Below are positions 23,780-36,531 of a DNA stretch of 64,000 nt, one piece after another; the first letter of the stretch is position 1; every line of letters begins with the position of its first letter. Location: contig CM061243.1 of assembly GCA_030848705.1 (NCBI GenBank), positions 121,606,674 through 121,670,673 of the forward strand, read 5' to 3'. The DNA is from Heracleum sosnowskyi. Lineage: Eukaryota > Streptophyta > Magnoliopsida > Apiales > Apiaceae. The translations under genes and the position numbers were made by a program. The notes beneath the pieces are model-generated. The model saw only the letters and a list, made by a program, of their open reading frames with translations. It was not told the origin of the DNA and made no database searches.

Positions 23780-26700
23780 TATAACACCCCTAGATCCAGG
23801 GTCGGAGATCCAGACTGTCACTAACACCTTAATTCCCATTTAATATTACCTACCGTGAATTGTTGGTTATAACATGATATGACCCCTCCATAATTAATAC
23901 ACCACACATATTATAGTCTCGGAAACAATATTTAAAACATTTTAGTAGAGTCATTAAATCCATCAGATTAGAAATATTACAGACCAAATGTTAAGATCCC
24001 AAAAGGCGGCTACCGATAGTGTCTCTACTTGAAACAATATCGGAAACCAGAAAGTTTGTTTGATTTAATTGTCTTACATAAGTCATACTTAAATATAAAG
24101 CGGACCAACCAAAGCTGGAATCATATCCAACTTATTCTGTCTATATGGGGCAGGGCTCTAGCAAACTGCCTACAAAAGTGATGTACGTTTCCCACGCGCT
24201 TGCGAACGGGGGTCCTCGGTCTGGTCATACTGTTGATCTGTTGTGTTGTGATATATAAAGAAATCAAGAGTGAACAATGTAGCTCAGCATATAATACATG
24301 TAGTTTAAAACGTAACTTTAACTTTTAAGAATCTCTTTGAGTCAAATAATTGACCATTGATACCAAATACCAAAATATCACAGTTGAATCATTTTCGTCA
24401 AAATAAACTATGGTTTGAGGTACTATATAAGGAATATAATTATCCAATCACTGTCACGCAATCGGTAACTCAGCACCTAGGCTTTTGTTACAATGTGCAG
24501 TACAATTCCAATTGGAAGAAAGGGACGTTCATGAGCACACCACGATACACGATGAGCAGTCGATGTATCGCAAACATCACTTTTCTATTAGTAGTGGGCA
24601 ATATTGTCATACGATTATCACCCTAGCCACATATGGGCTTTTATTAGCGTCCTGGTACCCGTAGTACCTCATCTAAATTGCGTCTCAACATTCGTAGTAC
24701 CTCTGCTAATTTTGCATGTGCGTCCCGGTACTCGTAATGCCTCTGCTATATAAAATCTCCCGTCCTTTGATGAATCATATCATTATATTTGGAACCGAAT
24801 TTAATCGTCATTCCCTGAGCGTAATGCTAGCTCGTTGATAGGTCTAAATTTATTATCATACTTACTTCCAAAAGTTTGAGAAAGTAATAACAATATATGG
24901 GTTGACTTTCGTCAACTGATAAAGGATGTATTACAATTTTGAGAAATCACGACCTGAGAGTTAATAAGAGTTTTCAGTAATTAATGAGGTTGAAGACCCT
25001 AGTTAGGATAGGGTAGTGATCCCAAAATATGAGTATTATTGAAGAGCAGAGAAAGTAATATTCAAAATAATATTCATTTTTAATAAATATTTAAATAATA
25101 AATAAATCCATTTTTAAATGAATATTCAAAATAAAATTCTTTTAATTAAATAAATATTCAAATAATATTTCTTAATATAATTTAAATTATTTATAACATT
25201 TAAATTATCCAAATTATATTTATTGGAATATTTTAAATCAATATTTGAAAATGATCTGTTTCCGGCAATCTCCGAATTTTTTTATGACAGTGTTTATAAA
25301 ATTACTTCCGACTCCCGGTCTAAGTTGAAGTATATAAAAAATACACTCTACACCTAGAGCAATGTATACATCGACTTATATCTATATCATTATATAGCAT
25401 ATAAACCAAACATTCATCATTTGAAAACTTGCACGATAATTAAAGCAGTGCATACATTATATAGGGCCCGTTTGGCATCTATGGTTTATTCATTATAAGT
25501 TGATAATAGCTTATGAGGGGTGTTTGTGTACTCAGCTTATTTGATAACTTATAACTTATAAATTGATAAGTTGAATGTTAAAAATCACCAACATTTTACT
25601 TAACTTATCAACTTATTCTTTGATTTCTTTATTTTTCTAATATTTTATATTTTTACATTTGTGTTTTTAAATATTTTTTTAATTTAAAATACAAGTGTTG
25701 AAATTATTATATTTAAAAATTATTTTTTCAAATTTAATTTAGCAAATTTTTCACTAACTTATAAGTAAATTTATCCAAACACCCATATAACTTATAAGAA
25801 TTCATCAACTTATCACTTATATGACACTTGCTCATTTTAAGCTATAAGTCAACTTTTTTGTGATATCCCAAACACGCACATAATAGTTATATCACTCCAA
25901 CAACAATAGTTTTAAATCATAACCGAATACTTTAAGTTTCGGGTTTTGGAAACTTGTCTGGTAGTGTCGAGGTGGTCGGGTCTCGGGGTGTAGGACGACG
26001 ATCTATAAATAATTGTTAAACGTTCGGTTAGTCACTTAAACGATCCACTTAAATCACAACACTTATAAAGTAACGAGTTCTCAAACGACACTTAAAATAA
26101 CTCGTTTTTGGTTCGTTACATAAAAGATTTGGTTCTTAACGACTTACAAATATCAATTCACTTAAACAAATTTCTAGTTCATAACGAATCATCTATCTAA
26201 GAGGTTTTATACATGTGCACCCTCTAATCGAACATTTTTATAAAATCGAAACTTTAACTTTTTAACATAATTCTTTTTGGGTTGTCTTCTATACTTACCA
26301 AGCTACTTATCGTCAAGTTTTCATGATTTTTACTCACTGTTAAAGGGCCCGAATATATTTTACAACTTGGTGTCTTGTAGCAGTTTTTGTGTTTCGAATC
26401 AATCTTACTAAAAATGAGCATAACTTTTAAACCGTAAATCTTCTCATCATGATCTTTATATGGTTACAATCTACAAAACAAGACCTTTACACTCATAACC
26501 AGTAGGGTTTGAAATCATGCATTTTACAGTTCGAAAAATAGGTTACAATCAGCCCTCAACTCCACCGGTCATTATAATGGCTATACATGTCATACTTTCC
26601 AAACTTAACCAAGTTAAATCCATTAAACACCGTCTAAACCATCAAAACTATCATTTTTACTATATCTTGGTTCTTAAACTTCATAACCATATCATCAACA

Positions 26701-27787
26701 TCACTACATAATAAATCAATCATCAAGATTCCATCATTTATACACCAAACTTCCATGAAGTAACACTTACATCAACATATCTTGAAACTATGCTCATAAC
26801 TTAATTTAAATCAAAAGATGGAGAGATTTTATACCTTCCTTGGAGTGGTACTAACACTAACTATATCTTGGGTGACTTAATAAAGCTTGATCTATCCTTA
26901 TAAGTCTTGAACTTTCAAGAAAATACCAAGAACACTATGTTAGTTACTATTCATTCTTGAATTTTAATTCAAGATTTCACCATGAAAAACTAAAGGAATG
27001 AGTTTGAGATTTTGATATTACCTTAATATGTTCAAGAGCTATCCAAGGAATATTTTGTGTGAATTTTAGGAGCTTTCAAGTGGAAGAAGAAATTTTCTTC
27101 TTCTTGGCCGAGAGCTTCAAGAAGGGGGGGGGGGGGGGAGAAAGTTTCTTGCCTTTTTGATTTAAGTTTCTTGCCTTTTTGATTTGTGTAATGTGTTGGG
27201 TGATTTGTGTTATACAAATAATGTATCAAGGTGCCAAGCCATACCTCTAGTAGCTAGCTTAGTACAAATAATGCATGCTTTATCCCTAAATTAAGAAATG
27301 GTGTCCCCAAATACTATTCATGGTTGGTTACTTTCTTGTATTTGTAGTTGGTTTCTATCTATATAGTTTGCATGTATTAATACTTAGCTTATTTATCCAC
27401 CCACGCTTGTCACTTAATCTTTTATGCAAGTCGATAATTTTTCTTTGAAAACGTTTCGTCGCGTAGTAATTTCTATGGTTGTCCTTAAATACTTAAACGT
27501 GTTGGTTCCATTCTAAACCCACTAAAATCCATTGTCATGAGATTTATATCATCCCAAGATTCTCATATCCTTGATATCTTGTGAATTACCAAATAATTAA
27601 TAGAAGTGAAAATCTTCGTATTCTGACGATTTTTATATTCTTTTATTTGATCCATGCAGCAATACTACATTCTTGGATTCTTAAAATTCCATCACTTATA
27701 TAGTGTGGGCTCAAAAGTTTCCCATATATCCACAAAGTCATTATTCATAAAGGTTTTAAAATATTACAAAAGATCAGGGTTATTACA
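23780..27787. mobile_element. 4-kb solo-LTR-like element
   Basis: Begins TATAACACCCCTAGATCC and ends CAGGGTTATTACA, with TTTAG at 23775-23779 and 27788-27792 as a perfect 5-bp duplication. Ends resembling T(G/A)TAACACCC...TTACA and a length near 4 kb fit long LTRs of Ty3/gypsy elements; no gag or pol is present, so a solo LTR is most likely. It includes a G15 run at 27124-27138 and a hAT-like MITE at 25460-25885. The canonical TG start is TA here. The class is an inference. Confidence 0.6.
25460..25885 (+). mobile_element. hAT-like MITE, copy 3 of 3
   Basis: Begins GGGCCCGTTTGGCATCTATG and ends near TATCCCAAACACGC, with the same interior as the copies at 541-930 and 1506-1862. It is the best-preserved copy. 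It sits inside the 4-kb LTR-like element, so it inserted later than that element. Confidence 0.65.
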
Positions 27788-27850
27788 TTTAGCTAAGGGG
27801 CATATCCATTGGAGATGCTCTAAGAAAATAAATATTTATAATTAAATATA

Positions 27851-28969
27851 GGGAAAATCGATTTTTTAATCACTAAACTTTTAGTGTCGTTAGAAACTTA
27901 CCACTGAACAATAACTTTTTTTTATTTGGTCACTACCGTTACATCTGTTTTGATTTTGTGTAACACCGTTAGTTTTTGTATTCAGCCGTTAGTTAAAAGT
28001 TTAACGTGGACAAGGTTGACAAGCTCACAACCAACAAACAGATCTCATACTGAACACGAACCATTAGTTGATGTTTTTTATGAAAGTTATGTACCAATGA
28101 ATGGTTGTTTTGCTTGCGGAAATTAAAGTGACTTTGTATGGTTCTTTTACTTATTCTTATGACAATTATGAAGTGTTATCAACACAAAAATAGGTACTAG
28201 GAATGCAATATATTTCATACCAATACAATTCTGAACTTACATCATATCATCATACATCACATTTCCTATCTTAAAAGCTACATAAATCAACATAATAAGC
28301 AGTAATACATCGATGACATTGTTTAAGAATACATGTTTACTCTTCGAATTAAGCACAAACTTCAAGTAACAGACTTGTTTCTCTGAACACTTCATAGTGC
28401 AACTTCCAAACTCAACACCTTCTTCTCTAGTGCAACATTTCTCTTTTTTGAGTCTTCAATCATCTCATTTTTGTTATCATACCATAAGAAAAATCCACAA
28501 TATTTCTCCTTCTCTTTGTAGAATGGACAACCATAAAATTGCATACCCTTAGTTTTATGTTTGGATGATGTCCATATTGGTGCTTGTACTCCACAAAAAC
28601 AACGAATTACACTGTCTTTTCCGGAGAACAAATCGATTGAAGATGAAGAGCTTCCACTTTCCATTGATTGAATTGGTAGATTACAAACCCTGATTGATCA
28701 TTGGTGTATGTATCGATGTATGTATATACCTCATTCATACTTATAAGAAGGGGTAAAACATGTATACAAGTATATACTGAAAGCTTATTGCCCAAGTCAT
28801 CACCATTCGTCCACGTCAGATTTTTAACTAACGGCTCAATACAAAAACTAACGGTGTTACACAAAATCAAAACAGCTGCAACGTTAGTGACCAAATAAAA
28901 AAAAGTTGTTGTTCAATGGTAAGTTTCTAATGACACTAAAAGTTCAGTGATTAAAAAATCGATTTTCCC
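27851..28969. mobile_element. Mutator-like element carrying a GRF zinc-finger ORF
   Basis: Inverted ends GGGAAAATCGATTTTTTAAT (left) and ATTAAAAAATCGATTTTCCC (right) pair over roughly 120 bp and more. TTAAATATA at 27842-27850 and 28970-28978 is a perfect 9-bp duplication. It lies inside Helitron A. The 1119-bp element has no MULE transposase; its interior encodes a short GRF-type zinc-finger protein on the minus strand. Its ends belong to the same family as 6543-6938 and 59645-60553. Confidence 0.88.
28392..28664 (-). CDS. GRF-type zinc-finger protein inside a MULE
   Basis: 90-codon ORF starting MESGSSSSSIDLFSGKDSVI. Residues about 22-62 form a GRF zinc finger: C-F-C-G, then a Trp-Thr-Ser turn, then the QFYGCPFYKEKEKYCGFFLW block with the remaining Cys ligands and the aromatic Phe/Trp that define the family. 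A Lys/Glu-rich helix follows (NEMIEDSKKRNVALEKKV) and the frame stops soon after, without the C-terminal transmembrane segment often seen in plant GRF-finger proteins, so it may be truncated. GRF fingers bind nucleic acid. The ORF lies fully between the MULE ends, so it is either a captured host fragment or a transposon gene. Codons look intact and no promoter was identified. Confidence 0.7.
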   Translation of the reverse strand: MESGSSSSSIDLFSGKDSVIRCFCGVQAPIWTSSKHKTKGMQFYGCPFYKEKEKYCGFFLWYDNKNEMIEDSKKRNVALEKKVLSLEVAL

Positions 28970-30889
28970 TTAAATATACAATGCATAAAATATTGATTGA
29001 ATAGATAAATAAAATTTTACCATCATAACAAAATAACATAAAAATACGATATCAGAATTTGTTTGAAATGTAACATCAATTTGTAAAATAATAAGAATGT
29101 AGAACGTCCTAAAACATTTTAGATTTATACTTCTTATTAACTCCATTATCATTGACGTTGATATACGTTTATTTGTTCCCGATTTTGACTCTAGATTATC
29201 ATCAATAAAATTATCATTATTAGCTTAATAAGGTACCTGGTTCCGGGAAAAAAAAAACAAAATGGTTGAGTTATTAAGAATGAGAAAGGCATTTGATGTT
29301 GGACAAATATCACAATTAATTATTTTAATTGAAAATTTTATGCTCACCGGGACATAATCAACATTGTATGATGTGATTTTAGATTCTTGTGAGGGCGTGA
29401 AACTCTAGAATTTGAACTAATTTTACCACATTCGAGCTGAAGTATATTATATTGCCATGAACTAAGTTTCAAACATTCAAAGATTTAGTGAATGTCAGTT
29501 TTTTTTATGTGATAATACTCAATTTTTCAGGATACTGATTTTCATTATTTCATATGACGGAGATTTTAAATTTGTTAGAAATAAATTTTAATCTTACATT
29601 TAGTATGCTATATTTTAGGATTTTGTGTTTGTAACGTCATTACCTTTAGATTCTGATCAGTGAGGTCGTCGTTAACATTTGTTGATGTTGACCGCCCCAC
29701 TTTACAATATTTGAATTACTTCACTTGAATTAATAAAGTAGATGGGTACCATAAACCTAATAAGATTATATGTAATTATGGTTAAAAAGGTTAAAAAGAA
29801 GAATATTTTTGAAACATTTAATTTATTGAACATGATGTCTCATGTTGGGGTTTGACACAATTTTGCCATATTTGCATTTGTAGTTATGGTTAACGATACA
29901 TGGTTCCATTGACCCCACATATAATTTAACAACCAACCCGCACCCCACATATAATTTGAGTAAGATAGCTCAAAAATATTTTTACATTGGTAAATTGAAT
30001 TTTTAATACTTTGTCAACATATATTGTAATAAAATTTATTTCTTTTACTTTTAAAATATAATTTTGTTTAAATTCAAAAGATTTATATTTAGGAAGATGA
30101 TGTGTTCGTTCAAGTATGCTTTTAAAATTTATCCGAGAATGAAAATAATTCATAATTTTAAATTTAATTGAATTTAAATTATTTATTACTTTAAATCAAC
30201 GTAAAAGATGGTATATTTACCAACCAACATGTAATCTAAATGAGATAGGTTTAAAATAGTTATATATTGATAAATTGAGGAGGACATTGAATTAAAATGG
30301 CTTTTTCGCTTTCAAATTTTAACTTTTATTTAAATCGTACAATAATGTCACTGTAAATCTATATAATTAATTATTATATGCATATAAATAGATAAAAAAT
30401 AGTTATTAAAATTATTTATTAAAAGTTTTATAATTGAAATTGAATTAGTAATATCATATTCACTATTTAAAATAGTAATCGAATTGGTTGATTAGTAAAT
30501 ATTTGTAAAAATTCAATTATCAAATATAATTGTATAATTGTGTTCGATTTTAAATAAAATAGTGATTTATTAACAAAAAAAAATGTAATATATGGATATT
30601 TTAAATCAAATAATTACTATATTTATATTATATTTTTCTAATTACAATAAAAAATATTAATATGGGATAAATACCCTCAAATATCAGTGTAAAAAACCTT
30701 AAATTACGACCTTTAACAATTAAATAATCAAAAATATAAATTATTGATTAAATTCAGAAAAATTATACATATGCTCGTAATGCTTTCTCATTAACTATGA
30801 TTGGTAACAGGGTGGTATTAAGATAGACGATTTTATTCTAAACACATAGTACAATCGATGATCAAAATCTCGAAAAATATAAATATAAT

Positions 30890-33300
30890 AATGGATTTTA
30901 ATTCTAATTAAAAAATAAAATAATTTTAATTGATAACCAAAATTTTGAAACATATAAATATAATATTTAATGAATTTAAATTATAAATTATAATAAAATA
31001 ATTTTTGAATTTTGATTGAATAACGTGTTGTACGGATAGTCTTACCACCCTTGATTAATAAAATTATATGAGGAAAATTTTAATGAATTTAAATTCTAAT
31101 TTAAAACAAAATATTTTTGAATGTTAATTGATAATCGCGTTGTATGGATATGATTCAAATTCTAATTAAAAATTAAATAATTTTTGAATTTATATTGTTT
31201 CGTCGTGTTGTATAGATAGTCTAACCACCATTGGTTAAAAAAATTACGAGGAAAGTTTTAATGGATTTAAATTCTAATTAGAAATAAAATAATTTTTGAA
31301 TGTTGATGAATAGTTTTAATTTATAACCAAAATCTTGAAATATAAAAATATAATAGTTATTGGATTCAAAATTTAAGTTATAATAAAATAATTTATGAAT
31401 TTTGATTGGTTAATCGTGTTATATTGATAGTCTACCCACCATTGGTTAATAAAATTGTATGATGAAAGTTTTAATCGATTTAAATTCTAATTATAATCAA
31501 AATATTTTTTGAATATTGATTGGTTAATCGCGGTGTATGGATAGGATTTAAATTCTAATAAAATAAAATAATTTTTTGAATTTTGATTGGTTCATCGTGT
31601 TGTTTGCATAGTCTAACCACCCTTAATTAATAAAATTAAATGACGAAAGTTTGATGGTTTTAAATTCTAATTAAAAAATAAATATTTGAGTTTTGATTGG
31701 TTAATCATTTTGTATCGATAGGCTAATCACTCTTAGTTAATTAAATTATATGAGGAAAGTTTTTAGACTCTTGTGATCGGTCTAAAATTTAGGTTTGACA
31801 TCGATCCTAAAATAATTCATATATTTTGATTGGGGTAACTGGATAGTGTGGTGGACTCGGGTATTATAATAAAGGAAGGGTGTTAGATCATGGAGTGATA
31901 TTTGAATTTTATCTATAAAACAGATGATTCTATAATAAACGTATAGTACAATTGGTGATCAAAATATCGAATTATATAAATATGATAATAGATTTAATTA
32001 AAATTAAAAATTAAATAATTTTAATTGATATCAAATTCTCGAAATATATAAATTTTATAGTTAATGGATTTAATTTTTTTGATATAAATAATTAACATCG
32101 AATTTTTCTAATTACAATAAATAATATTAAGTTTGGATAACTACCCTCACATTTTGGTGTAAAAAACCTTAAATTACGACAGTTAATAATAAAATAATAA
32201 AAAATATAAATTATTGTAAATTCACAAAAAATTAGACATATACTCATAGTGTTTCCTAATTAAGTGTGTTGGATAATTAGGTAGTATTAATATATACGAT
32301 TTTATATTAGACACATAATACAATTAGTGATCAAAATCTCGAAATATATAAATATAATAAAGGATTTGAATTCTAACTAAAAAATAATAATTTTAATTGA
32401 TTACCGAAATTTTGAAATATATAAATATAATAATTAATGTATTTAAATTATAATTTATAGTAAAATATTTTTTGAATTTTGATTGGTTACTCGTGTTGTA
32501 TGGTTAGTCTTACCACCGCTGGTTGATAAATTTATATAAGAAAAGTTCTAATGGATTTAAATTCTAATTAAAAACAAAATAAAATTTGAATGTTGATTGG
32601 TTAATCGTGTTATATTGATAGGATTTAAATTCTAATATAAATAAAATATTTTTTGAATTTTGATTGGTTCATCGCGGTGTATGCATAGTTAAACCACTAT
32701 TAGTTAATAAAATTTTATGAGAAAAATTTAATGAATTTAAATTCTAAATAAAAACAAAATAGTTTTTTTAAATGTTGATTGGTAAATAATTGTGTTGTAT
32801 GGATAGTGTAACCACCCTTAATTAATAAAATTAAATGAGAAAAAATTTGATAGATTTAAATTCTAATTAAAAATAAAATAATTGTTTAATTTTGATTGGT
32901 TCATCGTGTTGTATGGATAGTCTAACTATCCTTAGTTTAAAAACTTTTATGAGGAAAGTTTTAATGCATTTAAAATCTAATTAAAAATAAAATAATTTTT
33001 TAATGTTGATATAGATTTAAACTCTAATATATAATAAAATAAATTATGAATTTTGATTGTTTAATCGTGTTATATGGATAGCGTATGGATAGTATAACCA
33101 CCTTAATTACTAAAATTAAATGAGGAAAATTTTGATGAATTTAAATTCTAGTTAAAAATAAAATAAATTTTGAGTTTTGATTGGTTAATCGCCTTGTATG
33201 ATAGTTTAACCACCTTTGATTAATAAAAGTATATGAGGAAAATTTTGAGGCACTTGTGATTGGTCTAAAATTTATTGATTAACTTATATGTGGTATACTC
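30890..33300. repeat. Degenerate tandem repeats within Helitron A
   Basis: A unit of roughly 150 bp recurs more than ten times with heavy drift. Recurring words are GATTGGTTAATCGTGTTGTA, TAGTCTAACCACC, GGTTAATAAAATTATATGAG, GGAAAGTTTTAATGGATTTA and AAATTCTAATTAAAAATAAA. The same units occur in smaller number at 59270-59640, 60560-60660, 61430-61560 and 62390-62470. Non-coding. Confidence 0.75.
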
Positions 33301-33317
33301 ATGTATTATAATAAAGA

Positions 33318-33553
33318 TTTATATTGTTTACAATTTTAACAACTCATAATTTACTCATAATTTCTACAAAATGATAGAAAAAGCTTTTGTATTTTCTGAA
33401 AATGAAAATTGTGCAAAGATAAAATTGAATATATAAAATAACAGTTCGAGTATTTTTTTTTTCTTTAGGCAAAACAAATCTACATTCTTTTTTAGTAAAT
33501 AAAATTAACATATATTCTTAATATTTACTGATACACCCAAAGCAATAACAGTA
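33318..33553. other. Short AT-rich spacer, no gene seen
   Basis: Lies between Helitron A and the copia array. The last five bases before the array (33554-33558, AATAT) are the target duplication. Confidence 0.6.
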
Positions 33554-33558
33554 AATAT

Positions 33559-34891
33559 TGAAAATGCACACCTAGAGGGGGGTGAATAGGTGCTATGACC
33601 AACTATATCCAATTTTAAAGTATTACCAAATAATTAACTGCTAACTAGTCAGCTAGCTAAGATGAACAGAATGTAGTCTGTCAGCTAGCTAAGATAAACA
33701 ATGCAATGCAGAATTGAAATAGCAGTAAGTAAAAACACCAAGAGTTTTAGCCAGGTTCGACCCTTAACACTAATGGTCTACATCCTGGTCTCCTACCAAA
33801 CCTGGTAAGAGAATATACTATTAATCACTATAAAAACCGATTACAAGATTAATAAATATATCTCCCTTCTTCCCTGTCACTGGTAGCAGCTAGCTGACAC
33901 CCTTGTTCCCTGAATCAAATGATCTCTAAGTACTATACTACCCAAGTATAAACTTCTCTATCAAACTAATTCCCAAACCCTTGTGTCCTAGCTTGCACCT
34001 CAGCAACAAACCTTACAATATGAACAATACAATCAATTGAAAAATGATACAACTCAAACTATGAACTCTTAATAAGAATATAAACGTATATGTAATAGTA
34101 GAGCTCAAGTAAAAAGATTTGAAAGTAGGTACTGAGTTGTTCTTGTGTGTTCTTGAAAGTGTTCAATAGCGAAAGAAACAGTCACACAAGTATATATAGT
34201 GAAACAAAAGAATTCGAATTAACCAACATAATTGCAACGTTCTTGAATCCAATTCTCACGTTCAATTAATTAGGGTAATTCAGTTTCTAACGTTCACATA
34301 ACGTTAACATACTGAATTTTAGGAGAAAAGACGTTTAGAATATAAACCATTCAGTATATAACTAAAAACCAGATTTAGAGAGTTTGTATAAGATAAGATA
34401 TTTGAAAGATACAAACTCCTAATAAATAGGAAAACGGTTTTTGAAAAAGTCTTTGTGAAAGCTGAGCTCTAAAATTATATATATTATGTTTATATAATTT
34501 ATAGAGTCCTTACATATCATGTCCTATAAAATCTCCATGAAATTAGGACTTCCATTTGACTTTGACAATTTCTGGCGGAACAGTCTTAGCTTGCTGAAAT
34601 GTACTGTTACTTCAAAGTTAGCTTGCTAAGATACTGTGTTCCTGCAATGTTAGCTGGCTGATAACAAGTAATATAAAGCCTGCAATATAAAGCCTGCAGT
34701 CTTAGCTTGCTGAAATGTTCTGTTACTGCACTGTTAGCTTGCTAAGATACTATGTGTCTGCACTGTTAGCTTGCTAACAACAAGTAATATAAAGCCTGCA
34801 ACAACTGTTAAACCAATATAGATAAAAGTACTAGCATTTCTCATACTAACAGCTTGCTAACATTAATATCATCAAAATTAAGAGAGTATCA
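33559..34891 (-). repeat. Copia array LTR 1 (3' LTR of left unit)
   Basis: 1333 bp, TG...CA on the plus strand as read. It contains repeated AGCTTGCT/AGCTAGCT words, six or more of them within 34585-34860. It differs from LTR 2 at only about ten positions by eye. Confidence 0.92.
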
Positions 34892-34906
34892 ATCTCCCCC
34901 TTTTTG
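34892..34906 (-). other. Polypurine tract of left unit
   Basis: Minus strand CAAAAAGGGGGAGAT immediately precedes LTR 1, the standard plus-strand priming site of copia elements. The right-hand unit has the same sequence at 42692-42706. Confidence 0.85.
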
Positions 34907-35292
34907 ATGATTATTAACTCATCTATTTAGGAGAATTAAACTCCCCCTAAATACCTGCATAACAACTTAAAACAACACTGAAATGCTAATATAACAGAAT
35001 TAATACAATCACAATATATCCAGCTTCCTTACTATGCGTTATCATCAAAATCAATTGGGTTTCAATCTCCCCCTTTTTGATGATTACACACCAACATTCA
35101 GGAGCAAAATACTCCCCCTAAAATTATGCTTCCTCTGCAAAAAGATTAGCATTCTATACAAGCAGCTAAGCATATTGACATGTAACTCCCCCTAAATCAC
35201 ACATACTATGATCCTGAATTTTCTCCCCCTTATTCATCAAAAAGGTTTTCCGCATGTTATCATTGAAAGAAAATTCAAATAAGCATGAATTA

Positions 35293-36522
35293 TCATGTTA
35301 AGTGAGCTAATATTACCAGACATCCGTAGGTAGCTTGCTGTCTAGACATTGCACATGCCAATTTCCCTACGAAGAACAAAAATCTTTCTTCGATCAATGG
35401 CTTAGTGAAGATGTCAGCTCGCTGGTATTCTTCTGCAGTGAATAATGCAACATAAGCTTGCTTCTTGCTTTGCCAAGACACCAAACTCTGTCCTAAAAAT
35501 GCACAAACACCCCTTGTACTCTTGCGGTCAATTTGATAACTCAAGTGAGACTCTTTTGGTTTATCCGCCCTTGTCTTGATTCCTTCTGATTTATCACCAA
35601 TGATCAACTCTGGAGGATGGTTCTTCACTGTTCTTGTTGTCTTTGGCAATGAATGTTGAGCTATGACTTCCTCATTTACTCGAATTCGTTTGGATGGAGG
35701 AGATGCTTCACCACCTTCATAAATAAGCATCTTTTCCTGTGATCTTTGACCTCGTGGACCTTCCAAAGTGAGTTTTGACAATTGAGCAATAGTTTCATCC
35801 ACTGGAAAAGAGGTTTCAGCTGGCTTGTCAGCTTCTGAAGTTGCATCACGCTGTTTGTCAGCTTGCTGAGATACAAAAGTTTGCCGTGTCAGCTCGCTGT
35901 CATGACCTGCACCTGCAATATCTTCCTCATCTCTTGACAGATCAACATTAGATTCTTGAAATGAAACATCAATAGACTCTTCAACAATACGTTTAGATAT
36001 ATTATAAACTATATAAGAACGACTTGTTAAAGAATATCCCAAAAATATTGCTTCGTAAGATTTAGCATCAAATTTACCATCTCGATCAATAGTTTTGAGT
36101 ACAAAACACCTGGAGCCAAAGACTTTGAAATATCCAATGTTTGGCTTCTTATTCCTCAGCAATTCATATGGAGTTTTGTTGAGTATAGGCCTGATAAGTA
36201 CCCTGTTAAGAACATAGCTAGCTGTGTTGACAGCTTCTGCCCAGAAACTCCTTGGCAGCTTGCTTTCTTGCAGCAAAGTCCTCGCAGTTTCTTGCAAAGA
36301 TCTATTCTTTCTCTCCACAACTCCGTTTTGTTGAGGTGTCCTTGAAGCAGAAAATTCATGTGTAATACCTCGTTCTTCACAATAAGCAATGAAGTCTTTG
36401 GAAATGAATTCACCTCCTCTATCACTTCTTATACCTACAAGTCTTGTATTCAACTTGTTCTCAAGTAAAGTGATTAGCTTCGCAAATTCACTAAAAGCAA
36501 AATCTTTAGTACGAAGAAACAA
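35293..36522 (-). pseudogene. Copia integrase C-half fused to RNase H scrap, unit 1
   Basis: Open frame of 409 codons. It begins after an in-frame TAG that replaces Tyr (SR-stop-TW, where unit 2 has SRYTW). Integrase catalytic Asp is in RSDRGGEF and Glu in QQNGVVERKNR; the downstream ASYVLNRV and FKVFGSRCFVLK blocks are intact. A Ser/Asp/Glu-rich linker follows to HPPELIIGDK, where reverse transcriptase should begin. Instead the frame jumps to DRKSTRGVCAFLGQSLVSWQ and ADIFTKPLIEERF, the core and tail of copia RNase H. The deletion is in frame and shared with unit 2. It cannot make a working polymerase. Confidence 0.88.
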
Positions 36523-36531
36523 TACCCATGT

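Larger units (their letters stand above)
23227..27820. mobile_element. PIF/Harbinger-like MITE, split by an LTR element
   Basis: Left end GATCATCTCCAAAGGTATTA and right end (read inward) GAGCATCTCCAATGGATATG are imperfect inverted repeats, flanked by TAA on each side (23224-23226, 27821-27823), the 3-bp duplication of PIF/Harbinger. The corresponding site in Helitron B is empty. Most of the span is the inserted 4-kb LTR-like element, so the MITE itself is about 580 bp. Confidence 0.65.
23012..33317 (-). mobile_element. Non-autonomous Helitron A carrying nested insertions
   Basis: Blocks at 23030-23225 and 28979-33317 align in order with Helitron B (55942-60695), including the 3'-hairpin region (GTGC-TAC-GCAC), an ATATTGATTGAA block, a TCTAGATTATCATCAATAAA block and the terminal repeats. 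The likely 5' end (minus strand TCTTTATTATAATAC) is at 33317. The terminal CTAG of copy B is not intact here. Subtracting the insertions at 23227-27820 and 27851-28969, the element would be about 4.6 kb, like copy B. No Rep/Helicase ORF. Confidence 0.55.

Noticed and set aside
27032..27229. Frame with a proline run
   Set aside because: The prolines come from the G15 homopolymer inside the LTR-like element.
30890..33300. CRISPR-like array
   Set aside because: The repeats are long, degenerate and without unique spacers of fixed length, in plant nuclear DNA.
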